From: CAYTAP01 sp964435775 | GTDB lineage: Bacteria > Planctomycetota > Phycisphaerae > Tepidisphaerales > Tepidisphaeraceae | Length of the DNA stretch: 21,976 nt | Assembly (NCBI GenBank): GCA_964435775.1 | Contig: CAYTAP010000069.1 | Location: 1-21,976, forward strand | Direction of reading: 5' to 3' | Shown here: in pieces, positions 13,616-21,976 of the stretch | How the letters are laid out: each line of letters starts with the position of its first letter | Numbering within the stretch: the stretch's first letter is position 1 | Made by a program: the position numbers and the translations under genes | Notes under the pieces: generated by a model | Seen by the model: the letters and a program-made list of their open reading frames with translations, nothing else | Database searches by the model: none | What the model was told of the DNA's origin: nothing

Positions 13616-16348
13616 ATGGAGAACCCGTGGTCATCCGTTCATAATGTTGCCGTGATATTTCTGGCACAGATTCTTTTTTTCGGGCTTCGCAACTGGCCGG
13701 TGGCGATCCTCGCCGCCGTTGTCGTGATGGCTGCAGTGTGGTGGCTCTATCCGCCCCAGGTGAAGGCATTGTCTGTCAGGTGGCGGTGGGTGCTTCCGGC
13801 GCTGCGGGCCGCCGCGCTGGGGGCTTTGGCGATGTCGCTCTTGAAGCCCGTGGCCGCCCGACCCAAAACCGCCGCCGAGCAGGGGGCCATTGTCGTATTG
13901 GTCGATCGCTCCAAAAGCATGGGTGTGACCGACACCGCCCGCACCGAAGCCGAAAAGGTATCCCTGGCGGACGGGCTGGGGATGATCGAACCCGGTGTGC
14001 GATCCGACCGCGTGGACGCGATGCTCGGTCGGCTGGATCAACTGCGAGACCTGAGCGAGGATGTCACGCAGTCGCATCGCGAGTTGGAGATCGCCCGTCT
14101 CGCCGGGCAGGGGGTCGAGGCCGCCGAGTCGCGTGTCACACATGCCTCGGATGCCTATCGCCAAGGGCGACAGGCGCTGGTCGCACAGGCGGCGGAGGCG
14201 CCCAAAGAATCTCATTTACAGGAACCATTGTCGCGGCTTTTGCCACAGGAATCGGCCGGTGATGACGGCGACAAGCGTGCGGCCGCCCGTCGGCGTGAAA
14301 AGTGGGGCGTGGAAGCCCGCGAACGCATCGCCACGGCCACGCGCGCCGCCAAGGCGTACCGCGCGGCATCGGATCGACAGTTGTATGAATCCAATGCGCT
14401 TGTCCGTAAAGCCGCCGATGCCGCGGGCGCGATGACGCGTTTTGAATTGGCAGAGCATGCGCTGGTCGGCGATCACGGGCTGATCGCACAATTCGGCGCG
14501 TCGGTGCCGATGTACGGGTATGGCGTCGCCGATCATTTGACGCCGATGCCGCTGCGCGGTGATTCCAAGCCCGTGAGGCGCCTGCTGGTCGTACCCGATG
14601 GCGAAGGCACCGATCTGACCCACAACATCACCGCGGCGCTCGAGCAGATGAAGGGAAGCCCGGTTCGGGGCATTGTTTTGTTTTCCGATGGCCGGCAGGT
14701 CAAGGGGGATTCGACGGTGGCGACGGCGCTGTCGGGCGCCGGCGTGCCGGTCTTCGCGGTTGCAGTCGCGCCGATGCTTGCGTCACCGGACCTCTCGCTG
14801 GTGCGCGTTCGCGTGCCGTCCAGTTCATTTGTCGGCGAAACAATCACAATTCGCGCGGATGTGCGCTCGGTGGGTTTGCCGGCTGGTGAAGTGAGCGTTC
14901 ATTTGCGTCACGGCGCGAGCGACATCGTGCGCAAGGTAATGGCGTCGGCGAACGGAATCGCGCCCGTGGAGTTCAGCATGAAACTGACTGAAGCCGGCGC
15001 GCAGCGCATCGAGTTGGCGGTCGAGGCGCGCCCCGGCGAAATCAGCCCGGCCAACAACAAGGTCGAGCGCTGGGTGAAGGTTTTGTCGCAGAAACTTCAC
15101 ATCGGTTGCTACGCCGGCTGGGCCGGGTGGGATTTTCAGTACATTCGCGACGCCCTGTCCCGTACGCCGTGGGTCAAGCTGTCCGAGGGCGTATTGCCCG
15201 ATGGCGTCCACATGCCGTTGACAGGCGAACAAATTGAACGACTTGATCTGCTGATCCTGAGCGATGTGCCCCCGGAGGCGTTGAGCGATGGGCAGTGGAA
15301 CGCCGTGCAGCAGCTTGTGAAGGATCGCGGCGCGAGCCTGATGCTTCTCGCCGGTGGCGCGGAGGTGCCCGTCGCGTATGCCCAGCGGCTTTTGCTCAAG
15401 GAGTTGCTTCCCTTTCCGTCGGATGTGACGCCGGTCTGGCGAAGCTGGCCGGGCGAGGCTCCTTTTTTTCATCTGGTGCCGGGGGAGGGGTCGCAGGACC
15501 TCGACGCCTTGAAACTCACCGATGATCAGGAGGAGGATGCCGGGTGGTCGCGGCTTCCGGCCCTCTATCATTACCTCGCCCTGGGCGCGCTGAAACCGAA
15601 TGTGCTGCGGGTGTTGCTCAAGGAGCGCGATTCCGATGCCCCCGTGCTGACCGAAAGCCGCCTGGGTCTGGGGCGCGTCTTCTTTTTCGGCGCCAATGAA
15701 ACCTGGCGCTGGCGGCGCGGCATGGCGGGGGGGAATCAGAACCGATTCTGGCTTCAGCTCTTTCGCTACGCCGCTGAAGCGCCTTATGCGGCGCAAAAGG
15801 GAGGCTTGTCGCTGGATGTTGATCGCGTCTCCATCGAGCCGGGGCAAAGCGTCCATGTGCGTGCCCGTGTGCTTGATGGGCAGGGGAAGCCTTCGCAGGC
15901 CGGCGAGCAGCGCGTGGAGGTGATGAACGAAGGGCGGGTGCTGCGGACGGTGATGTTGACCCTTGCGGGCGCCAGCGGGAGCGGGCGTTATGAAGGCGCG
16001 GTTTCAGGCTTGCCCGAGGGGACTTATACGCTCAAGCTGGTGGATCCCGTGCCCAGCGCGGAGGCCGCATCGGTCAGCCTGTCACTGCGCGTTCATCGAA
16101 GCGACGAGGCGGAAATGGCGGACCTGTCGAGCGATTATGCGTTTCTCAGCAGGCTGGCCCTGTCATCGGGCGGGCAACTGATGAGCCTTGAACAGGTCGG
16201 GTTGCTTCCCGAAGCCCTCGACCATGTGGATCGTCAGCGCTCGCTGCGCGCCGAACTGCCGCTTTGGGACAGCGGCTGGCTGTTTGTGTTTGTGCTCGCG
16301 TGCCTTGGATGCGAATGGGGCTTGCGCAAGCGCTTCGGGTTGTCGTAG
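13616..16348 (+). CDS. Large membrane-anchored VWA-domain protein
   Basis: This 910-residue protein resembles BatA/BatB-like and planctomycete VWA proteins. Two N-terminal membrane helices (about 12-45 and 57-78) precede a von Willebrand A fold whose metal site starts VLVDRSKSMG (DxSxS at 97-101) and continues much later with GIVLFSDGRQ (Asp358). Between these lies an unusual insert of about 220 residues, Ala/Glu/Arg-rich and probably helical. The rest has an Ig-like region (DLSLVRVRVPSSSFVGETI...), a GATase1-like alpha/beta region (about 490-710: LHIGCYAGWAGWDFQYIRDAL, LDLLILSDVPPEAL), another beta-rich domain, and a C-terminal membrane helix (about 886-903). Most of the chain should face the periplasm. 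It lies between the polytopic protein gene (56 bases before) and the DUF4175-like gene (62 bases after), so the three are probably cotranscribed. Confidence 0.82.
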   Translation: MENPWSSVHNVAVIFLAQILFFGLRNWPVAILAAVVVMAAVWWLYPPQVKALSVRWRWVLPALRAAALGALAMSLLKPVAARPKTAAEQGAIVVLVDRSKSMGVTDTARTEAEKVSLADGLGMIEPGVRSDRVDAMLGRLDQLRDLSEDVTQSHRELEIARLAGQGVEAAESRVTHASDAYRQGRQALVAQAAEAPKESHLQEPLSRLLPQESAGDDGDKRAAARRREKWGVEARERIATATRAAKAYRAASDRQLYESNALVRKAADAAGAMTRFELAEHALVGDHGLIAQFGASVPMYGYGVADHLTPMPLRGDSKPVRRLLVVPDGEGTDLTHNITAALEQMKGSPVRGIVLFSDGRQVKGDSTVATALSGAGVPVFAVAVAPMLASPDLSLVRVRVPSSSFVGETITIRADVRSVGLPAGEVSVHLRHGASDIVRKVMASANGIAPVEFSMKLTEAGAQRIELAVEARPGEISPANNKVERWVKVLSQKLHIGCYAGWAGWDFQYIRDALSRTPWVKLSEGVLPDGVHMPLTGEQIERLDLLILSDVPPEALSDGQWNAVQQLVKDRGASLMLLAGGAEVPVAYAQRLLLKELLPFPSDVTPVWRSWPGEAPFFHLVPGEGSQDLDALKLTDDQEEDAGWSRLPALYHYLALGALKPNVLRVLLKERDSDAPVLTESRLGLGRVFFFGANETWRWRRGMAGGNQNRFWLQLFRYAAEAPYAAQKGGLSLDVDRVSIEPGQSVHVRARVLDGQGKPSQAGEQRVEVMNEGRVLRTVMLTLAGASGSGRYEGAVSGLPEGTYTLKLVDPVPSAEAASVSLSLRVHRSDEAEMADLSSDYAFLSRLALSSGGQLMSLEQVGLLPEALDHVDRQRSLRAELPLWDSGWLFVFVLACLGCEWGLRKRFGLS

Positions 16349-16410
16349 GTATGAATGATAGGATCGCCGGAGCGTGTGAAGAGCCCGGATTGCAACAATA
16401 GAGAGTTCAC

Positions 16411-19400
16411 ATGACCCCCGCCGACACATTGCCACCGGATATCCGCCAATACCTGGCGGGGTTCGCCGCGCGACGGCGGCGTTTGTCGCTGCTCAAGGCG
16501 GGTGGATCGGCTATCGCTTTTGCACTCTCGTGGATCCTCGCGTGGTGCGTGATTGATCGCCTGGCGGCGCTGCCGACATGGATTCGCGTGGCGATCCTGT
16601 GCGCCGGCGCCTTCGGCACGATCATCATTGTGGCCTGGCCGCTCTGGCTGATCGCGCGCCGGCGCAAAGACTGGGTGGACGCCGCCGAGGCGGTCGAACG
16701 CCAATCGCCGGTCTTTTCAGAGCGCCTGGAGACGATCACCTCTCAGTTACTTTCGCATCCGCACTATCGCGGGTCGCCGGCGCTATTGGCGCACCTTCAG
16801 TCAGAGGTGGCCGCGGAAGTGTCGCGCGATCCCCGGGAGGAGGCGCGCCGGCTCATTCCCGCGCGGCTGGTTGTGCGTCCCTGGATGGTCGCCGGCGCGC
16901 TGCTGCTTGTCATCGCCTGCCTCCTGCCGATCCGCTGGTTGAACCTGCCGATGCTGATGGGCCGTCTCGCCCGGCCTTGGGCCGCCATCGCGCCGGTCAC
17001 CACGACGCTGCTGACGGTGACGCCTGGCGATCAGGATATTCCACAGGGACAGACGCTGGAGATTCACGTCACCGCAAAACGCCTGGGGGATGGGCTGGTG
17101 TCGCTTTACATGAGTGATGGCGATGCCGTGTGGTCGCGGCTGGCGATGACGCCGCTGGGGGAGGGTCGGTTTGATTTCAAGCTCGCGGGTGTCACGCGGG
17201 ATGCGCGATATTATGTCACCGGCGGTGACGCCAAAAGCCCGGTCTATCAGGTGCGCGTGCAACGAACGCCGGGTATCTCGAGCTTTCGCATTCGCTACAC
17301 GTATCCCGAATACATGGGACGCCCGCCGCTGGTCGTCACGAACACCGACGGCCTGGTCGAAGCGCCCGTCAAGAGCCAGGCGTTGATCGCCGTGACATCG
17401 ACCGAACCCCTCTCGTCGGCAACGCTGATCGTCGGCGGCGCGCAACTGCCGATGACGAAAACCGTCGATCCTTTTGTTCGCCAGGCGACGGTCACCGTGA
17501 GCCGTGATGAACCCTATTCCATATCCCTGCTCAGCGATCGACAGGTCGGTGGCGATGGTCCGGGCACAACGATGATCCACGCGTTGCCGGATCGCTCGCC
17601 GATGGTGCGGGTGTTTCAGCCGGCCGAGGATTTGCGGCTGCATCCCCGTGATCTGCTGGCGATTCAATATGAAGCACTCGATGACTATGGCATCGGCACG
17701 CTCACGCTGCATGTCCGGGTCAATGCAAAAGCGCTGGATGACCGCCCGCTCAAGGTGCGCGGCGATCCCCGACGGCAGCTCGGCCAGACCATCCTCGACC
17801 TCGCCACGCTCGATGTGAAGATCGGTGACTTGATCGCCTTCCGTATTTCGGGAACCGACCGAGCGGGACAAACCACGGCGAGCGAGGAGCGCCACGTGCT
17901 CGTTTCCCCCCGTTCGATCGACCTCAACACGCATCTGCGCATCGCGGAGTTGAAGGAAGCGGTTCATTTGGCGCATGTGCTGGCCAACCACATCGATTCG
18001 GCCGATCATGCGCGGTCGGCCGATGCGGCGCTCAACAGCTTCCAGATCGATCAGGATGTCGCGGGCGCCTCCGAAACGGGCGCCTTGCTTCGCCAGCGAC
18101 TTCTTCGCGCCGATGTTCGCGCCGATTCCGATGCCTTTAGCCAGTGCATCGCGGTGATGATTGATCAGGCCCAGATTGTCAGCAATATCATCGATGACAT
18201 ATCGCGGGTGCTGGGAGGCAACCGCGATTCCACCGTCGTCGCCAACCGGATACCTCTGGCGCGACAGCGAATCAAGACATTGATCGAGGAGTTGACCACG
18301 CTCTCCACCGCCGCCCAGGCGTCGGCGATTCTCGCCGATCGCAACAACCTGGTCGCTTCGCAAAGTATCAAGCCGCCCGACAAAGCCGCAGCCGAGCGTC
18401 AGCAGTTGGCGCTCAAGCGCGTCCGTGAGGATATCGCCCAGGCCGCCACAGCCATCGGCCTGGATGCCAACTCCGGTGCGCTCGACGCGCAGTTGAAGGA
18501 GAGGATCCGATCAGGTGAAGCCCTGATGAAGCGGCGCAACGAGGTGGATTTTGTCGGCGCCGCTCGGCAGTGGGCGGCGCGCGTGGGGCAGCCGCCGGAT
18601 TGGCGCGATGGTTTTGCCGGTCGCCTGACCGTCGGCGCACAGGCGGAAGCCGTTCGACCGGAAGGGGACCTCGTTCGCGCCCGCGACCTGCAACTGTCCG
18701 CCCGCGCCGCCGAGCGCCTGGGCGCGATGGGCATGACCCCCGGCGTCACGACCCAGCCGGCGCTGGCCGAGCCCCTCAAGCAATACCCATCCGCTCTCGA
18801 CGCTCTGCGGCGGGAATGGGCGTTGAATCAGCACGTCGCGACGGGGCAGCCCTCGCCCGAGGCGATGGGCGTTCACACCGATGCGGCCGACGCCCGCAAA
18901 AAAATGATGATGTGGGCCGGTGAAAATGAAATCGCGTCGGCGGATGATTCCTCCTCGCGGACGCCGGAGGAAACGGCGCTGGAGGCATCCGCCGCCGCCC
19001 AGCAGGGTGATTTTGATCGCGCCCAAGAGTTGGACAACAAGCTCACCGCTCAGGTGGATGCCAACACCCCGCAGTCCGTGTCGGAGGATCAAGTGTTTGC
19101 TGACGCCCATCGGACGCCCGCGCCCATGCCCGCGAATCCTGGCAATCAGCCTGCGGCCTCCACGCCCGGCCAGCCTGCCTCCAATCCTCCAAAACCCAAC
19201 CCCAAAACGTCGGCCGGTCCCAAACAGACTTCCGAGCGGATGAAAATGGAGGCCGAGGCGCAGCGTCGTCGCCGCGAGCAGGTGCGCCAGGCGATGGCGG
19301 CTGCGCGGCAGATCGACGAGATCGTCCGTCGCCAGGAGCAGGTGTCGGCCGACACTCGGCGCAGTGATGCCGAGCAGCTTGAAAAGCTCGCCGATCGCCA

Positions 19401-20397
19401 GCAACAAATCGCCGAAGCCATCGAAAAAGTGCGCCGTCCCGAGGTTGATGATGCGCTGATGGATGACCCGGCCGATGGCGGGCATTCCGCTGACGAAGCG
19501 ACCAGTCGCGAGACCGCGATGCGTGCGATGCAGCAGGCGCAGGAGCGGCTGGCCGTGATGCCTCATGAGTTGGCTGAAGCCCAGCAAGCGGTGAAGTCGC
19601 AGGTGAAGGCCGCGCAACTCGCCGACCAGGCGACGCGAAGCGCCGCCTCCGCGTCGCCCGAGGACCGGCCCGCCGCCGAGCGCGCCGCCGCACAGGCGAA
19701 AAGTGATCTCGCCGATGCCGCCGGTCGCACCGCGCAGGCCGCCGCGCCAGTCAGCCCCAATGTGTCCGAAGGCCTTTCGGTTCAACTCGGCAACTACGCG
19801 CCTGAAACAACGCCGGTTGTGAAGGCCTTGGACGAGCACCTCACCCCCGCGCTTCGGGAAATGGAACAGGCGATTGGCGCCAAGGACGCCGGAGGCGTTG
19901 ATCGCGCCGCCGCCGCCGCCCGCAAGGCGATTGACCTTGTGCAAAAGGAATTACATGACGCCCAGGAGCGCATCAATGAGCGCGATCCGATCCTGGCGGC
20001 CAAGTGGTTCGCGCAGGCCGCGGCCGAGGAACTGCGGCGTCGTCCACCCGATGTGTCCGCCGCGCAGCGTGAACAGCAGCGCGTCAGCCAGTCACTGGTC
20101 CGCGCCCAGGGGCAGGCGTTGCACACCGCCAATGAGGGGCGCATGGCGCAAACCCCCATGCTCGGTTCTCTTTACCGCATGTACGATGTGGGTGTCGGCG
20201 GGGTCGGGGACAGCGCGCGGGAAATCATCAAGAACATGCCCGGCCTGCGCGACTGGGGACTTTTCCGCGAACAAAGCCCCGCGGATTTGAACGCTTCCCT
20301 CCGGGAATCCGATCCGCCGGGCTATCGCGACGCCCTCAAGGCGTATTTTGAAGCGCTCGGGCGGCAGGACAAGAGTGGGACGAAAGCGGGAAAGTAG
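16411..20397 (+). CDS. DUF4175-like giant membrane protein with coiled-coil C-terminus
   Basis: This 1328-residue protein resembles the DUF4175 family found beside VWA genes. Two membrane helices (about 29-50 and 58-82) and a third (about 157-174) precede beta-rich, probably periplasmic domains with the family-like stretches FRIRYTYPEYMGRPP and EDLRLHPRDLLAIQYEALDDYGI. From about residue 500 it becomes helical and charged. A Pro/Asn/Gln-rich linker (about 903-940) leads into a strong coiled coil (about 943-1010, rich in QRRRREQ and DRQQQIAEAIEKV patterns) and a further Ala/Gln/Glu-rich helical tail. A GAGAG stretch just before the ATG supports the start. No catalytic motif is seen; a scaffold role in an envelope complex with the VWA protein is inference. 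The next gene starts 6 bases after its stop. Confidence 0.8.
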   Translation: MTPADTLPPDIRQYLAGFAARRRRLSLLKAGGSAIAFALSWILAWCVIDRLAALPTWIRVAILCAGAFGTIIIVAWPLWLIARRRKDWVDAAEAVERQSPVFSERLETITSQLLSHPHYRGSPALLAHLQSEVAAEVSRDPREEARRLIPARLVVRPWMVAGALLLVIACLLPIRWLNLPMLMGRLARPWAAIAPVTTTLLTVTPGDQDIPQGQTLEIHVTAKRLGDGLVSLYMSDGDAVWSRLAMTPLGEGRFDFKLAGVTRDARYYVTGGDAKSPVYQVRVQRTPGISSFRIRYTYPEYMGRPPLVVTNTDGLVEAPVKSQALIAVTSTEPLSSATLIVGGAQLPMTKTVDPFVRQATVTVSRDEPYSISLLSDRQVGGDGPGTTMIHALPDRSPMVRVFQPAEDLRLHPRDLLAIQYEALDDYGIGTLTLHVRVNAKALDDRPLKVRGDPRRQLGQTILDLATLDVKIGDLIAFRISGTDRAGQTTASEERHVLVSPRSIDLNTHLRIAELKEAVHLAHVLANHIDSADHARSADAALNSFQIDQDVAGASETGALLRQRLLRADVRADSDAFSQCIAVMIDQAQIVSNIIDDISRVLGGNRDSTVVANRIPLARQRIKTLIEELTTLSTAAQASAILADRNNLVASQSIKPPDKAAAERQQLALKRVREDIAQAATAIGLDANSGALDAQLKERIRSGEALMKRRNEVDFVGAARQWAARVGQPPDWRDGFAGRLTVGAQAEAVRPEGDLVRARDLQLSARAAERLGAMGMTPGVTTQPALAEPLKQYPSALDALRREWALNQHVATGQPSPEAMGVHTDAADARKKMMMWAGENEIASADDSSSRTPEETALEASAAAQQGDFDRAQELDNKLTAQVDANTPQSVSEDQVFADAHRTPAPMPANPGNQPAASTPGQPASNPPKPNPKTSAGPKQTSERMKMEAEAQRRRREQVRQAMAAARQIDEIVRRQEQVSADTRRSDAEQLEKLADRQQQIAEAIEKVRRPEVDDALMDDPADGGHSADEATSRETAMRAMQQAQERLAVMPHELAEAQQAVKSQVKAAQLADQATRSAASASPEDRPAAERAAAQAKSDLADAAGRTAQAAAPVSPNVSEGLSVQLGNYAPETTPVVKALDEHLTPALREMEQAIGAKDAGGVDRAAAAARKAIDLVQKELHDAQERINERDPILAAKWFAQAAAEELRRRPPDVSAAQREQQRVSQSLVRAQGQALHTANEGRMAQTPMLGSLYRMYDVGVGGVGDSAREIIKNMPGLRDWGLFREQSPADLNASLRESDPPGYRDALKAYFEALGRQDKSGTKAGK

Positions 20398-20403
20398 GCA
20401 TTG

Positions 20404-21516
20404 ATGAATGAACCTCAAGCCTGGATTCGACGCGCCGCCGTCACGCTGCTCGGCGTCGCGTGCATCGCGTCGCCGATGCGCTTACATGCCACATTCGCTG
20501 TTGATGCGGCTGCCGGTCTCCCCGTTGATTCCGGCAAAGTCACAGCGCCCGAGGCATCCGAATCCGTCGTCACCCCTCAGCTCATCGAAACGATCTCGGC
20601 GGGGGTGGCCTACCTCGCCTCCCAGCAAAACGCCGATGGCTCGTTTGATGGCGGAGGTCCCAAGGTCGCCATGACGGCGCTCTCCCTCATGAGCTTTCTT
20701 GCGGCCGGCCATGTGCAGGATTCGGGCAAGTATGGGCTGGTCGTTCATCACGCGATCGACTATCTGCTGGCGCATGTCCCCGCGGACGGCTACGCCGGAC
20801 GGGTCGATGGCAGCCGCATGTACGGGCAGGGGATCATCGCGCTGGCGCTGACCGAGGCGTACGGCGTGGAGGAGGACGCGACGCGCCGAAAACAAATCAT
20901 GACGGTTCTTCGGCGGATGCTCAAGGTGATCGAAAAGGCGCAGGATGTGAACAAGCCGGAAAACTACGCCGGGGGCTGGCGCTACGAGCCGCAGTCCGGC
21001 GACAGCGACCTGTCCCTCTCCGGCTGGAATGCGCTGACGCTTCGCGCGATGCGAGGCATTGGCCTGGACGTGCCCAAGGCGCGGGTCGATCGCGCCGTTG
21101 GGTTTGTCATCAAGTGCTTCCGCGCCGAACAAAAGGGATTTGCGTATCAACCCGGCGGCGAACCCTCGGTGGCGATGACCGGTGTCGGGCTGCTCAACCT
21201 TTACCTGCTCGCCAGCGCCGAGCGCCCCGAGCTTCCCATCGCCGGCGCATTTCTCACGAGCCATCCGATCAATCAAGACACGCCTTTCCCTTATTACACC
21301 GCCTATTACGCCACCCAGGCCGCCTACCAGGCCGGCGGCGCGACCTGGCAATCCGTCTGGGCCGCGGCGCATCAGCACCTGTCTTCATTGCAACAAAAAG
21401 ATGGCGGTTGGCCCCAAAGCAAAAACGGCGAAGAACCTGGCCGAATCTACGCCACCGCCATGAGCCTTCTGACCCTCTCCGTGCCGTACCGCATTTTGCC
21501 AATTTATCAGCGGTAG
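20404..21516 (+). CDS. Secreted squalene-cyclase-fold (prenyltransferase/squalene oxidase repeat) protein
   Basis: This 370-residue protein starts with a signal peptide (MNEPQAWIRRAAVTLLGVAC, probable cleavage near HATFA). It then shows an alpha/alpha-toroid built from repeats: VAYLASQQNADGSFDGG, SRMYGQGIIALALTEAYG, GGWRYEPQSGDSDLSLSGWN, FAYQPGGEPSVAMTGVGLLNLY and LSSLQQKDGGWPQSKNG. These QxxDGSW/F-type repeats belong to the terpenoid cyclase/prenyltransferase fold. The catalytic DxDD of squalene-hopene cyclases is not conserved: the corresponding stretch reads DSDLS. A structural or binding role outside the cytoplasm is therefore more likely than hopanoid synthesis. It is translationally close to the DUF4175-like gene. 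A TTG at 20401 directly precedes the ATG; I use the ATG. Confidence 0.87.
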   Translation: MNEPQAWIRRAAVTLLGVACIASPMRLHATFAVDAAAGLPVDSGKVTAPEASESVVTPQLIETISAGVAYLASQQNADGSFDGGGPKVAMTALSLMSFLAAGHVQDSGKYGLVVHHAIDYLLAHVPADGYAGRVDGSRMYGQGIIALALTEAYGVEEDATRRKQIMTVLRRMLKVIEKAQDVNKPENYAGGWRYEPQSGDSDLSLSGWNALTLRAMRGIGLDVPKARVDRAVGFVIKCFRAEQKGFAYQPGGEPSVAMTGVGLLNLYLLASAERPELPIAGAFLTSHPINQDTPFPYYTAYYATQAAYQAGGATWQSVWAAAHQHLSSLQQKDGGWPQSKNGEEPGRIYATAMSLLTLSVPYRILPIYQR

Positions 21517-21611
21517 GCGATCGAGCGCCGGTGGCAACATCGGTTGGCGCGCCACGCGGGTGATGGGCGAACGGTTCAATCGCGGTTGGTTATTTTGATG
21601 CGGCGTGGTTA

Positions 21612-21976
21612 TCACTGTCGGTCCGCGTTCGGCATCAACTTGGCCACCAGGGCGGTCCATCCGGTCTGATGGGACGCCCCCAGGCCCCGGGCCGTGTCGC
21701 CGTCGAAGTATTCGTGGAACAGGATCAGGTTGTTCCAGTGCGGGCCGATCAAGTCCTTTCGGCCGCCCATCCAAGGCGCCAGCCCATCGGCGTCCTTGTC
21801 CAGAAAAATTCCCGTCAGTCGGCCGGCGAGGCGTCGGGCCACTTGCCGCAGGTTCAATGTGACGCCCGAACCGGTTGGAAATTCCACCTTGAACCCATCC
21901 CCATAGTAATGGTGATATCGCTCAAGCGCCTCGACGAGGAGGTTAATGCCTTCCACGAGTACATGCGGAACCTCCG
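21612..21976 (-). CDS. GH63/MGH1-like glycosidase, C-terminal part (cut by window edge)
   Basis: The minus-strand frame is open from the right edge to a stop at 21612-21614, giving 121 C-terminal residues. HYYGDGFKVEFPTGSG, RRLAGRLTGIFLDKDADGLAPW, GPHWNNLILFHEYFDGD and GLGASHQTGWTALVAKLM closely resemble the end of GH63-type (alpha/alpha)6 glucosidases annotated in many bacteria as MGH1-like glycoside hydrolases. The HQTGWT block is characteristic. The catalytic part and start lie outside the window. The GTG near 21956 is only an internal codon, since the frame continues upstream of it. It is convergent with the squalene-cyclase-fold gene; the 95 bases between show no clear terminator. Confidence 0.82.
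   Translation of the reverse strand, partial: EVPHVLVEGINLLVEALERYHHYYGDGFKVEFPTGSGVTLNLRQVARRLAGRLTGIFLDKDADGLAPWMGGRKDLIGPHWNNLILFHEYFDGDTARGLGASHQTGWTALVAKLMPNADRQ

Noticed and set aside
16801..18363. 520-codon minus-strand frame inside the DUF4175-like gene
   Set aside because: Antisense shadow of a long GC-rich gene, with no protein family features.
18511..19944. 477-codon minus-strand frame, Gly/Arg/Leu-rich
   Set aside because: Antisense to the coiled-coil part of the DUF4175-like gene. The Gly-rich composition comes from the complementary Ala/Arg codons.

Overview
The window looks like a chromosomal segment of a planctomycete, probably a Phycisphaerae-like lineage. This is an inference from content, since no rRNA is present. 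The pointers are a large DUF6785/DUF6784-type membrane protein, an operon of VWA, DUF4175-type and secreted terpenoid-cyclase-fold proteins, several glycoside hydrolases, GC-rich coding sequence with weak or absent Shine-Dalgarno sites, and short dispersed palindromic repeats between genes. The sequence is mostly orderly housekeeping and accessory genes. I see no transposase, phage gene, CRISPR array, tRNA or rRNA.

Left part (1-6661). A secreted or anchored agarase-like glycosidase is cut by the left edge (minus strand). A 540-base intergenic region follows, carrying a promoter for each flanking gene and a hairpin-rich leader, and then elongation factor G (fusA). After fusA come two hairpins, a palindromic repeat built from an ATGAACCACAGATGAAC unit, a small hypothetical anchored protein (minus), a PAP2-family membrane phosphatase, a 96-base nested palindrome, and a GH1-like glycosidase.

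Middle part (6682-11227). On the minus strand are panD (pantothenate synthesis) followed by lgt (lipoprotein diacylglyceryl transfer). Divergent from panD is an ArsR-type regulator fused to a SAM-dependent methyltransferase. It is followed by two small antitoxin-like genes (HicB-like and TIGR02574-like) with no visible toxins, and then ahcY (S-adenosylhomocysteine hydrolase). The regulator/methyltransferase and ahcY make this a methyl-cycle neighbourhood. ahcY contains a 22-N assembly gap that breaks its frame. Comparison with the conserved protein suggests 24 bases are missing, so the frameshift is probably an artefact.

Right part (11484-21976). After a 13-base tandem repeat and a G/C hairpin come four codirectional genes: a 691-aa polytopic membrane protein, a 910-aa membrane-anchored VWA protein, a 1328-aa DUF4175-like protein with a long coiled-coil C-terminus, and a secreted squalene-cyclase-fold protein. 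The last two are 6 bases apart. This resembles planctomycete VWA/DUF4175 clusters of unknown function, but without MoxR or DUF58 genes in view. A GH63/MGH1-type glycosidase, convergent to this cluster, is cut by the right edge.

I found no clear case of a new defence or mobile system. The best candidates for follow-up are the VWA/DUF4175 cluster, the toxin-less antitoxin pair inside the methyl-cycle locus, the structured fusA leader, and the palindromic repeats.
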